From an uncultured Lachnospiraceae bacterium (lineage in GTDB: Bacteria > Bacillota > Clostridia > Lachnospirales > Lachnospiraceae), in NCBI GenBank assembly GCA_910584585.1, contig CAJUBP010000002.1:124001-188000 (forward strand): 64,000 nucleotides of DNA, given 5' to 3'. Numbering within the stretch: position 1 is the first letter of the stretch; the number at the start of each line of letters is the position of its first letter. The position numbers were made by a program, and so were the translations under genes. Shown in pieces: positions 27,996 through 35,267 of this stretch. The notes under the pieces are model-generated. The model was given only the letters and a program-made list of their open reading frames with translations, had not been told where the DNA came from and made no database searches.

Positions 27996-28210
27996 GGTAA
28001 CCTCTCTTTCTCTATGAAACATAGTAAAAAATAGTATTGTATATGAGTGAAACCAGAACTCCGGCCCGTTGGACGAAATGCTGGTTCATTCGGTATGGTT
28101 TTCATAACGCATATCCTTCATGATTCATTTTATATGAGCGGCAAAGGGAAAACAAGAGTAAAATGAGTAAATTTGATATTTCTCAGTAACAGTTCGTCAC
28201 TTTTCACACT

Positions 28211-28238
28211 CATGCCAATCACCTCGCTGATTGGCATG
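28211..28238. repeat. 11-bp perfect inverted repeat
   Basis: CATGCCAATCA at 28211-28221 and TGATTGGCATG at 28228-28238, with a six-base loop. No T-run. It could be an operator or a small hairpin; it lies in a gene-poor gap (28023-28447) in which I see nothing else. Confidence 0.6.
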
Positions 28239-28447
28239 GAGCCAGTACCGTTCTGGAGCCAAAGGGACTGCCCACCTATTTGCTGAGGACATTCTTGGCG
28301 CTCCTGTAATATGCGCTCTAAAGCGTGCTGTTGTCAGTTCACGGCATTTTTCGAGCAATTCGCGCAAAGTTCCGTTTTTTTTCAAAAATAGGTTTATAGT
28401 AGACATCAGCCAAAGGGCTATAAAATAAAATCGGAGGAACGAAGAAA

Positions 28448-28786
28448 ATGAAAAAAATGATTACACTTTTGCTGGCCTTGGCAATGTGCGCGTGTTTAGC
28501 TGCCTGCGGCGGGGCGGACAAACAGCCTGCAATTGATGCTTTCAACAAAACCAGCGATGCTTTTGACGAAGTGGTGAATTTAATCAACGAAAATCCTGAC
28601 GCTATCGATCAGGAAGCTATTGACACCATGAATGATATGTCGGATCTGCTCAGACAGCATAAAGAACTGCTGGAAAGTGATGAAGAGATTGAAGAAGACA
28701 AACTGAACGAGATGATTGAATGGTATGGCACCGTTGATGATTGGATAGGAGAAGTGAAAGCAGCCTTAGATGAACAAATTAATTAA
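28448..28786 (+). CDS. small secreted lipoprotein
   Basis: 112 residues with a lipoprotein signal peptide: KK start, hydrophobic stretch, lipobox LAAC with Cys at about residue 20. The mature part is acidic and helical (NEMIEWYGTVDDWIGEVKAAL). It should be lipid-anchored on the outer face of the membrane. Function unknown. CGGAGGAAC precedes the ATG. A GC-rich hairpin follows the stop. Confidence 0.75.
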   Translation: MKKMITLLLALAMCACLAACGGADKQPAIDAFNKTSDAFDEVVNLINENPDAIDQEAIDTMNDMSDLLRQHKELLESDEEIEEDKLNEMIEWYGTVDDWIGEVKAALDEQIN

Positions 28787-28817
28787 TCATGCCTGGACAA
28801 AAAAGATTTCAGGCAGC

Positions 28818-28851
28818 AAAGCGGGGCGGGCAAAGGAAATTGCCCCGCTTT
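28818..28851 (+). terminator. terminator after the lipoprotein gene
   Basis: AAAGCGGGGC at 28818-28827 pairs with GCCCCGCTTT at 28842-28851. The stem is GC-rich but the T-run is short. Confidence 0.6.
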
Positions 28852-28864
28852 GGCCGGTGTGATC

Positions 28865-29045
28865 TTGGAACTGGCGATTCTATAATACTTTTCCAATTAC
28901 CATAGTCTTGCTGAAAATTCTTTTCGCGCATATCAATCAGCATTGCGTCCCGATCTTCCTGATCTATATCTTTTTTGAAAACTCCCACATAGGTTAAACC
29001 AGATAGGGATAAAAATGGATTATGGATAGCACAATCCGATGCTCG
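28865..29045 (-). pseudogene. possible gene remnant
   Basis: An open minus-strand frame without a credible start reads like real protein (LSGLTYVGVFKKDIDQEDRD, then AMLIDMREKNFQQDYGNW). It is bounded upstream by a stop at 29046-29048 and runs into the terminator hairpin at its end. Family not recognised; it could be the tail of a displaced gene. Confidence 0.25.
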
Positions 29046-29135
29046 CTATTTCTAAAGACGTTGATATTTTTGATAGAATTTGTGATATATTTTCTATTAT
29101 TATACTTACCGAAAAAATTAAGTTTGAAAAACAGG

Positions 29136-29163
29136 TTGACATTTTACTGTTGTACAATATAAT
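29136..29163 (+). promoter_or_regulatory. near-consensus promoter of the AbrB-PIN operon
   Basis: TTGACA at 29136-29141, 16-base spacer, TATAAT at 29158-29163, 43 bases before the antitoxin start. Antitoxins of this type usually repress their own promoter. Confidence 0.8.
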
Positions 29164-29206
29164 AAAATGTAAGGAAAGTAAGGAATGCAGAAAGGAGCTT
29201 ACCAAT

Positions 29207-29482
29207 ATGGAATTGGCAAAAGTAACGTCAAAAGGTCAAATTACAATACCTATCGCAATCAGAAATGCGCTTGGAATACGAGAAGGAGATAAAATCCTTT
29301 TTTTGGAAGAAGGGAATAGAGTTATTTTAACAAATGCTTCTACGAATGCTTTGCTAAAAGCACAGGAGGCTTTTCAAGGTGTGGCAGAGGAATTTGGCAT
29401 TAAAAATGAAGAGGATGTTATAAAACTTGTAAAGGAAATTCGTGCGGAAAGAGGAGAGAAATATAAATGCGAATCATGTTAG
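29207..29482 (+). CDS. AbrB/SpoVT-type antitoxin
   Basis: 91-residue swapped-hairpin DNA-binding protein: AKVTSKGQITIPIAIRNALGI, then EGDKILFLEEGNRVIL is the standard AbrB core, followed by a C-terminal helical toxin-binding tail. The ATG at 29207 fits AAAGGAG upstream and the family start; a longer frame open from 29039 lacks protein-like N-terminal sequence. It overlaps the PIN toxin gene by 16 bases, the usual antitoxin-first order. It should neutralise the PIN protein and autoregulate. Confidence 0.9.
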   Translation: MELAKVTSKGQITIPIAIRNALGIREGDKILFLEEGNRVILTNASTNALLKAQEAFQGVAEEFGIKNEEDVIKLVKEIRAERGEKYKCESC

Positions 29483-29875
29483 ACACAAATATCCTGATTT
29501 CAATGTTGCTTTTTCCAAATGAACAATTCAAAAAGATTTTAGATTATATCACAAGAAATCATAAACTGGTTTTATCCTCTTTTATAATTGATGAATTAAC
29601 CGCCGTTGTTGACCGAAAATTTCCGAAAAAGAGATATGCTGTTGATTCTTTTTTATCGGACTTGTCATATGAGTTTGTTTATACGCCACGCCATATGCCG
29701 GGAAATCTTTTTAATATTTAGAGATATAAATGATTATCCAGTGCTCTATACCGCCATTATTGAAAATATAGATATTTTCATTACAGGTGGCAAAGACTTT
29801 TTAGGTGTAGAAGTTGAAATGCCAGAAATTATGACACCGGGAGAGTTTTTAGAAAGACATTTATCAAATAGCTAA
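29467..29875 (+). pseudogene. PIN-domain ribonuclease toxin, frameshifted
   Basis: VapC-like PIN toxin. The first frame (MRIMLDTNILISMLLFPN with the first catalytic Asp) runs to a stop at 29721. The second frame continues with RDINDYPVLYTAIIENIDIF, ITGGKDFLGVEVEMPEI and stops at 29875. Removing one T from the T5 run near 29708-29712 restores one protein of about 136 residues. The usual TGD is TGG here, so a catalytic acid may also be lost. Most likely an inactivated toxin, though a sequencing error in the T-run is possible. Confidence 0.75.
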
Positions 29876-29878
29876 ATT

Positions 29879-30167
29879 TTATAATTTATCCTTATCTTGT
29901 TCCACACATGATTTTTTATTTTCCACATCTTCCAGCCATTTTTGAAATACATCATGACGTTCGCTTCCGCTTTGATTCATACACATCTTTTTGTGAATAG
30001 GAAAGCTCTCCGGCTTCGTTAAAAAACATTGCGCTGACCGAGAATTCATTATCCAACGCAAATTCGTTGATATAGTTCCCGTTTTTCATATCCCTTATTT
30101 CAGCAATGTACCTTTCATTTTTTTCGTCCTGCACTACAAACACTGCGTACTTATCATTATCGCGCAT
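29879..30167 (-). pseudogene. small unknown protein, frameshifted
   Basis: The N-terminal part (71 residues from 30167) reads MRDNDKYAVFVVQDEKNERY and ends at 29952. The next frame continues with SERHDVFQKWLEDVENKKSC to a stop at 29879. The overlap suggests one protein of about 95 residues with a single-base frameshift near 29965-29985. Family not recognised. It lies tail-to-tail with the toxin gene. Confidence 0.45.
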
Positions 30168-30283
30168 TCCCAGAAAAATCCCTGCATTTTCCTAATATCC
30201 TCCATTTGCTTTTTGTGATGCCTCCTTTGCAAGGATTGTTCCTTTATTGCAGGCAATCCGGGAATGGAACGTCTGGTTCCAGG

Positions 30284-30835
30284 CTATAGTTCCAGTTTTC
30301 GGAAATCAATCCATAAGTCCTCATAGATATTGGCTTTGATACGATCGGCAAATGAGTATATGGCGGGAGCCGCGTCATGCTCCATATCATATACCAGGAT
30401 GGTTTGCTTCATGGGATCCACAATCCAATATTCCCTTACGCCAGCCAAATGGTATAGGGACAATTTGGTATAATAGTCCATCGGACGGCTGCTGGGCGAT
30501 ACAATTTCGATTACCCAGTCAGGGGCTCCGCTGCATCCGCGGTCATTCAGTTTATCTTTATCGCAGATCACGGAGAGATCCGGCTCCAGGCATTTGGAAT
30601 CGTCCGCTGATAGAAAGACGGCAAAGGGGGCGGGGTATACTTTGCATTGGCCGTGATTGTCTGCTATATAGTTTCCGATTGCCAGATGAAGGAATGATAA
30701 GATATCCTGATGCGTTCGGCTGGGCGGAGCCATATAGTAGATCTGGCCGTCAATCAGTTCCGCCCTGCTGCCTTCCGGCAGAGTGTAGATATCTTCGATG
30801 GTATAGAATTTTTCTTGCGCCAATGCCGGTGTCAT
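30284..30835 (-). CDS. Uma2-family (DUF820) putative nuclease
   Basis: 183 residues from the ATG at 30835, which follows AGGTGATTG; a longer frame to 30886 lacks a better start. Family signatures are present: LIDGQIYYMAPPSRTHQ, CLEPDLSVICD with the metal-binding Asp, and WVIEIVSPSSRPMDYYTKLSLY carrying the E-x-V-S-P-S core of the PD-(D/E)xK-like fold. These are common standalone genes often linked to mobile or conflict regions; their role is largely unknown. All catalytic positions seem intact. Confidence 0.85.
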   Translation of the reverse strand: MTPALAQEKFYTIEDIYTLPEGSRAELIDGQIYYMAPPSRTHQDILSFLHLAIGNYIADNHGQCKVYPAPFAVFLSADDSKCLEPDLSVICDKDKLNDRGCSGAPDWVIEIVSPSSRPMDYYTKLSLYHLAGVREYWIVDPMKQTILVYDMEHDAAPAIYSFADRIKANIYEDLWIDFRKLEL

Positions 30836-30965
30836 AACAATCACCTGTTCCTTTCGTATGGATGCTGCGGGATAGACATATTTCAAAGGTCAGTTTCCTT
30901 ATAAAAATATTATGCACAATCATACGCGATACATCAAGAGGAAAATACATAATTGATTTCTTTTC

Positions 30966-30995
30966 TTGACATTCATGCGTAAGTGTTGATACTAT
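30966..30995 (+). promoter_or_regulatory. promoter of the MazE-remnant/ParA operon
   Basis: TTGACA at 30966-30971, 18-base spacer, TACTAT at 30990-30995, just ahead of the antitoxin remnant and 157 bases before the ParA start. Confidence 0.65.
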
Positions 30996-31020
30996 GTATA
31001 AACAGACAGGGAGGCAAATA

Positions 31021-31140
31021 ATGATTGCGTAGGTAAAAGCATGGGAAAATAGTCAAGGAATTTGCCTTCCCAAAGATTTGCTGCAGAGACAGGGACAGAT
31101 GAGATACAGGGAAGCATATTATGTGAGAATTTACAAATGA
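31021..31140 (+). pseudogene. MazE/AbrB-type antitoxin remnant with a nonsense codon
   Basis: The frame from ATG 31021 reads MIA, TAG at 31030-31032, then VKAWENSQGICLPKDLLQRQ and stops at 31138-31140. V-K-x-W-x-N-S-Q-G-x-x-x-P is the classic MazE-type start, so this is a broken antitoxin or orphan repressor. A promoter lies directly upstream and the ParA gene directly downstream, suggesting it once headed that operon. Confidence 0.6.
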
Positions 31141-31152
31141 GGAGGAAGTGTT

Positions 31153-31153
31153 G
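31153..31153 (+). promoter_or_regulatory. GTG start of the ParA gene, set by a strong ribosome site
   Basis: GAGGAGGAAG ending near 31149 is close to GTG 31153. The encoded MAKKIFFGNYKGGVGKTT places the Walker A motif at the usual distance from the N-terminus. Confidence 0.5.
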
Positions 31154-32151
31154 TGGCTAAGAAAATCTTTTTTGGCAATTATAAAGGCGGCGTTGGAAAA
31201 ACGACAACCGTGTTTGAAATAGGCGTTCATTTAGCGACGGAATACCAGCAGAAGGTTTTGCTGATAGATTTGGATCCCCAATGTTCGTTAAGCAAAATAT
31301 GCCAGGACTGCAGGAATGAAGAATTGTCGGAATTAGAAGTGGATCATACCCTGAATTATGTGCTGGAATTGTATGCGGAGTACATCCAAAAGGCCAGCCG
31401 TCTGGATATTTTGGAGAAAAATATAGATACGAAGTTTGGAATGGTGAAAGAGGCCATCCAGCCGATACCCAAGCATTCTGGTTACGGCGAAGGGCGCCTG
31501 GATTTTGTTCCCACCGTGTTGGATATGAAAAACAGCAGGATCAATGACATCGCTGACAGATTTTCTAAGGATACAAAGAACATTTTGGTGATTTCCAGGT
31601 TCCTGGATGATATACAGGAAGAGATGGATTATGATTTTATTTTGATTGACTGCCCGCCTACCAGCAATTTGATTATTCAGAGTGTATTTCTGGCGTGTGA
31701 TTACTATCTGATACCCACTGTGGGGGATGAAATCAGCACCAACGGCGTTGCGGATTATATTACGGAAATTGAAAGCGTCTATTTAAAATATGCTTATGAC
31801 AGTCAGATCGGCGGAGTGATACTGAAATATTATTTCGGCAAAAGGCCGGAATTTATCGGGGTTTTGGAGACAATGTATAAAAACCGGCCCAGAGAGAAGA
31901 ATATGAGCATTTTGAAAATGCTGGATGACGCCATCAGCGCGGTTAAGCCTGAGTCACTGATTACGAAAACAGAATATGCTTATCCGGGATACCGCCATAT
32001 TTTTAATCTCAGTATCCGGCATCTGGATAACAGAAGCGATTCTGCCAGGTATGGACTGCCTCTTACTGTGAGTATGGGGGATATGCATGAAGAATACAGT
32101 GAAATTACAAGATATATTTTTGAAATTTTATCCCAAGGAAAGGATGATTGA
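31153..32151 (+). CDS. ParA/Soj-type ATPase
   Basis: 332-residue deviant-Walker ATPase: KGGVGKTT at 11-18 with the signature first lysine, VLLIDLDPQCSLSK as the switch region, and DFILIDCPPTSN as Walker B. Family members position DNA, plasmids or protein complexes by ATP-driven dimerisation. No ParB or centromere-like repeat is visible, so it is either an orphan chromosomal ATPase or the remnant of a plasmid or ICE module. Two genes follow closely (2 and 22 bases), forming an operon. Confidence 0.88.
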   Translation: MAKKIFFGNYKGGVGKTTTVFEIGVHLATEYQQKVLLIDLDPQCSLSKICQDCRNEELSELEVDHTLNYVLELYAEYIQKASRLDILEKNIDTKFGMVKEAIQPIPKHSGYGEGRLDFVPTVLDMKNSRINDIADRFSKDTKNILVISRFLDDIQEEMDYDFILIDCPPTSNLIIQSVFLACDYYLIPTVGDEISTNGVADYITEIESVYLKYAYDSQIGGVILKYYFGKRPEFIGVLETMYKNRPREKNMSILKMLDDAISAVKPESLITKTEYAYPGYRHIFNLSIRHLDNRSDSARYGLPLTVSMGDMHEEYSEITRYIFEILSQGKDD

Positions 32152-32152
32152 T

Positions 32153-32596
32153 ATGGAACTGAACGCGAAAGAAAAAGACATATTAAAGACATTGCTGAAA
32201 TGCTATAAAGATTTTGCGCCTTTGGGGACAGGCGGCGCGCTCCGCAAAGGATATTTCAAATATTCGGCAGAAGAAGCGGAAGAGGCGGTGAAGAGGCTGA
32301 TAACTCCCTTGGAAGAGAACGCAGAGCCAAAGAAAACGGCGGTTCGCAGCGAGATACAGCAAATAGAGAATGTTGAAATGGCGAAGCAGTTTTATCTGGA
32401 GCATCTGGTATATAATAAAGAAGACGCGGAAGCGAAGAAAAAATGCTTAAAATCGATTTCACTGGATGAATTGAAGCTGCTGTATCAAAAGATTTACAAG
32501 GAAGAGACGCGCTCTAAAATAACAAAAGAGGAAGTATTGCTGCAGATTGAGAAATATTTTAATGGGATTGAACGGGCCCTTAGCATGAAACCGTAG
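32153..32596 (+). CDS. hypothetical helical protein in the ParA operon
   Basis: 147 residues, charged and predicted helical, from the ATG at 32153, two bases after the ParA stop. No recognised domain. The N-terminus (MELNAKEKDILKTLLKCYKD) could form a winged-helix-like start. Position directly after parA suggests it may be the ParA partner or adaptor in the place of ParB; this is inference from gene order only. Confidence 0.6.
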   Translation: MELNAKEKDILKTLLKCYKDFAPLGTGGALRKGYFKYSAEEAEEAVKRLITPLEENAEPKKTAVRSEIQQIENVEMAKQFYLEHLVYNKEDAEAKKKCLKSISLDELKLLYQKIYKEETRSKITKEEVLLQIEKYFNGIERALSMKP

Positions 32597-32618
32597 GATT
32601 TTAAGGAGGAAACTACAC

Positions 32619-33128
32619 TTGATACCACCGAGAAAAGTGAAATTTGAAGCAGGAAAAAGAGAACATGAAAATATAGAATTCCGAACATTTCTAAAATGCA
32701 ATGCGGATGAGCAAACACTGGATGAGCAGTTTGCCAAATTGCATAAAGAATTGTTTGAAAACTATGACTGCAGCCGCTGCAGAAATTGCTGCAAAATGTA
32801 TTATGGCGCGATACCGCAAGAGGATATCGAAGCAGACGCAAAATATTTGGGGCTGACAAAGGAGGAATTGATTGGGGCCTATTTGAGGGAGCAGCCAGAA
32901 GGCGGATCATATACCACAAAGCATAAGCCCTGTGATTTTCTGGAGGAAGACGGTTCCTGCAGATTAGGAGAATGCCGCCCCAAAAGCTGTAAGAAATACC
33001 CGTATACCGATCAGCCGGAACGGCTCCACAGCCTGTACAGCGTACTGGAAGCCGTGGAAGTCTGCCCGGTTGCATTTGAAATCTACGAAAGGCTGAAGAA
33101 AGTATATGGATTCCGGTATAGAAGATGA
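32619..33128 (+). CDS. YkgJ-family Cys-cluster (zinc/iron-chelating) protein
   Basis: 169 residues with a TTG start preceded by AAGGAGGAAAC. The Cys cluster is typical of the YkgJ/CxxCxxCC family: CSRCRNCC near 48-55, then CDFLEEDGSC, CRPKSCKKYP, and a final CPV. These proteins bind Zn or an Fe-S cluster; the biochemical role is not known. It is co-directional with parA and the unknown gene, an unusual association for this family. Confidence 0.85.
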   Translation: MIPPRKVKFEAGKREHENIEFRTFLKCNADEQTLDEQFAKLHKELFENYDCSRCRNCCKMYYGAIPQEDIEADAKYLGLTKEELIGAYLREQPEGGSYTTKHKPCDFLEEDGSCRLGECRPKSCKKYPYTDQPERLHSLYSVLEAVEVCPVAFEIYERLKKVYGFRYRR

Positions 33129-33160
33129 TTTTTTTGTAACGATCGGTTCCTTTAAGAAAT

Positions 33161-33304
33161 GTCTCGAAATAACTTACCATTAGCCTGCAGGAGTTTTCTT
33201 CGAAAGCGCTACTCAAAAATCGGGCGCATAACGGACCGTGTAACTGGTTTTTGAGCAGTGCGCTTGGAGGAAAAGACAAGGAATATAGGAAGCTATTTCG
33301 AGAC
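33161..33304. repeat. MITE-like palindromic element, about 144 bp
   Basis: Terminal GTCTCGAAATA (33161-33171) is the inverse of TATTTCGAGAC (33294-33304). Inside, GCGC-TA-CTCAAAAA pairs with TTTTTGAG-CAGT-GCGC and TTTTC with GGAAAA, giving one long imperfect hairpin. No ORF is inside. It lies between two convergent genes and may double as a terminator. Confidence 0.6.
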
Positions 33305-33312
33305 AGTTTCTC

Positions 33313-33330
33313 AGAGCATGTCTTAAAATT
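33313..33330. repeat. solo terminal repeat related to the element at 58331
   Basis: AGAGCATGTCTTAAAATT differs at one position from the 58331 element's terminal repeat (AGAGCGTGTCTTAAAATT). No partner end is seen nearby, so it is a solo end or decayed copy. Confidence 0.5.
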
Positions 33331-33336
33331 GAATTG

Positions 33337-34317
33337 CTATACAGAGTTTTTCCGTTCTTCATATTCTCTTACCAGATAGTCTCTGGGCTTGATTTTTTTC
33401 TTAATTCCGTAGTTTTCATATACGGTAAGCCATAAGTCGTCCGCCTCCATGTAGCTGACGAGATCCAGAGCGCAGTATAGCTTGATTTCTTTTTCAGGGT
33501 AGTTGGTATGCTGAAAGAAATAATCAAGCCCTGGTTCCGGTTCTGACAGTTCAATGGAAGTCATCAGGATCATTTTGCAAAACTCGTTGATCTCATCCTC
33601 CAGCTGGAACCTTTTTGAGGAATATTTTGTCAATCCAACAAGCTTTTCGGCCCGTGTTTCGACTAGTTTTTTTGCCTCTTCAATGGCGGTATATTTTACA
33701 TCGCTGGTCTTTAATCCGTGAAGAAGCGCCTCTTCCTGATAGACATGCAAAGATTCCCGGCTCAGCCCTCCGGTTGCCGCATACTGCAGAAGAGAAGAGA
33801 TTTTTTCTCTGGAATACCCGTCTCCGAATGTTTTCTTTACCAGCAGTTCAAACAGGGCCGCCTGTTCCCAGCCGATTGAGCGGAATGGGTCGTCAGTGGA
33901 GAACAGATAGTAATTGCAGGCTTCGCAGATCAGTTGGTATAATTCAGTCAATAATTTAACGGCTTTAGAATAATTGATGTTTTCCGGCGGAATCTTTTCC
34001 AGTTCCTTTATAAAGTTTTTTACCAGAAACCGCCATTTGGGACGCTGGTTTTTGGGAATGATGCGGTTAGGCGCAAGGTAATTCTGAGCATAGGCGTTTT
34101 CAATAAAATTTTTGATTTGCAGTTCCAACTCTTCAAAACTGACGCTGGCGGCAGTTTTCTTCTTTTCAATGGATTTCCCCTCCAAAATATCCGTGAGTAT
34201 GGGGTCGATTTCTTCCTTTTGTGCTTTCCGAAGCTGTTTATAGCTTTCTACAAAGGCCTTTTCCAGGTTTTTTCTGTCGGAGGCGCTTAGTAAATTTCTC
34301 AATTCTTGTACTTTCAT
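33337..34317 (-). CDS. hypothetical all-helical protein
   Basis: 326 residues, rich in Lys, Glu and Leu, predicted helical and cytoplasmic. I do not recognise a family. No signal peptide, membrane segment or metal motif is seen; a notable segment is FRSIGWEQAALFELLVKKTF. It has its own upstream region of about 280 bases shared divergently with the 34600 gene. The frame is long with good codon use, so it is very likely real. Confidence 0.7.
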   Translation of the reverse strand: MKVQELRNLLSASDRKNLEKAFVESYKQLRKAQKEEIDPILTDILEGKSIEKKKTAASVSFEELELQIKNFIENAYAQNYLAPNRIIPKNQRPKWRFLVKNFIKELEKIPPENINYSKAVKLLTELYQLICEACNYYLFSTDDPFRSIGWEQAALFELLVKKTFGDGYSREKISSLLQYAATGGLSRESLHVYQEEALLHGLKTSDVKYTAIEEAKKLVETRAEKLVGLTKYSSKRFQLEDEINEFCKMILMTSIELSEPEPGLDYFFQHTNYPEKEIKLYCALDLVSYMEADDLWLTVYENYGIKKKIKPRDYLVREYEERKNSV

Positions 34318-34486
34318 AGTCTTGTTCTCTTTCTGATTTTATCGTGTGTTATAAAATGCTTTGAAGCATCTGGAGTGCCATCCTTATTATAGCGGACGGA
34401 TACAATTGTGTAAAGCGGCGAAGCAGTAGAATTGCAGGTCAATTGTATGGATAGTTTCCATAAATATCCAAATAAGGAAAAAATTG

Positions 34487-34515
34487 TTGAAATGCAGAGA
34501 AAATGTCGTTATAAT
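34487..34515 (+). promoter_or_regulatory. promoter of the second Ig-like cassette
   Basis: TTGAAA at 34487-34492, 17-base spacer, TATAAT at 34510-34515, about 85 bases before the first start codon of the cassette. Confidence 0.7.
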
Positions 34516-34599
34516 AGGAAAGTAGATGAGGGTGTAATCAATCTCTATAACATACCTGATTTTAATGCATAATAAATGAAAACATGCTTGGGGGTATTG

Positions 34600-35244
34600 A
34601 TGTTGAGGGTATTGTCTATATTGGCTATTTGTATTCTGATTATTGTTTTTACTTATTTTCAGTATAACAACGATAATTCTCCGAATGATAACAATAATTC
34701 TCCAAATGAAAATGATAAATTAAAAAAAGCAATTTTATATGCGTCAATCTTAGCGGTAATATGTTTTGTGGGTCCGTATATTGTGGATTATTTTGAAGAT
34801 CTGGAAAAGGATCAGGATTCAGATACAGATGGGAACGGAGATATCATTTCACAAGATATGGAATTAGTGATGATATCAGAGAAAAAAAGTATCTTTACAA
34901 TGGAAAAGGATTTGGACAAGCTATTTCAAAAGGCGCAAGAGGACAAAGGACTATCAGAGACGACGGAATCTACAGAAGTGTCTCAGACGCCAATACCTAC
35001 GGCAACGCCGATACCGACAGAAACGCCGACGCCTACGGCAACCCCGATACCGGCAGAAACGCCAACACCTACGGAAGCGCCACAGCCAGTGACGCCTACA
35101 AGTGTACCGGAGCCTACGGAGGCGCCTCAGCCGCCAGTGCCCATAGAGGAGCCAGAGCCTACAGAAGCGCCTCAGACGCCAATACCCACAGTAACGGCAG
35201 TCCCGGATAAAGAAGATATTCGTGAGTGGGATTTGATTAATTAA
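34600..35244 (+). CDS. membrane protein with Pro/Thr stalk and W-D-L-I-N tail
   Basis: 214 residues from the ATG at 34600 (GGGGG just upstream; ATG 34576 is possible). Two hydrophobic segments, about residues 3-20 and 48-65, are followed by an acidic region and a stalk of TPTPTATPIP-like repeats with EAPQP units. It ends EDIREWDLIN, nearly the same tail as the kinase at 12252 (ENIEDWDLLN), although the rest is unrelated. It occupies the kinase's position in a duplicated three-gene cassette. It may have lost, or never had, the kinase part; the tail may dock to a shared partner. Confidence 0.65.
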   Translation: MLRVLSILAICILIIVFTYFQYNNDNSPNDNNNSPNENDKLKKAILYASILAVICFVGPYIVDYFEDLEKDQDSDTDGNGDIISQDMELVMISEKKSIFTMEKDLDKLFQKAQEDKGLSETTESTEVSQTPIPTATPIPTETPTPTATPIPAETPTPTEAPQPVTPTSVPEPTEAPQPPVPIEEPEPTEAPQTPIPTVTAVPDKEDIREWDLIN

Positions 35245-35267
35245 TGTCAAATTTGGAGGGATTGAAA

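Noticed and set aside
28197..28406. 69-codon minus-strand frame
   Set aside because: No ribosome site, no domain, and it includes the inverted repeat at 28211; not convincing as a gene.
29039..29206. Extended N-terminus of the AbrB antitoxin
   Set aside because: The extension contains the promoter; the family start and ribosome site place the start at 29207.
30352..30837. 161-codon plus-strand frame
   Set aside because: Antisense to the Uma2 gene, which has clear family motifs.
31153..32596. Plasmid partition module
   Set aside because: No ParB, replication gene or iteron array is present; ParA alone is not enough.
32494..33279. 261-codon minus-strand frame
   Set aside because: It runs opposite the YkgJ-family and unknown ParA-operon genes, which have strong ribosome sites and family motifs; composition is that of an antisense shadow.
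34980..35190. Tandem repeats as a possible regulatory array
   Set aside because: They are the coding sequence of the Pro/Thr stalk of the 34600 protein.
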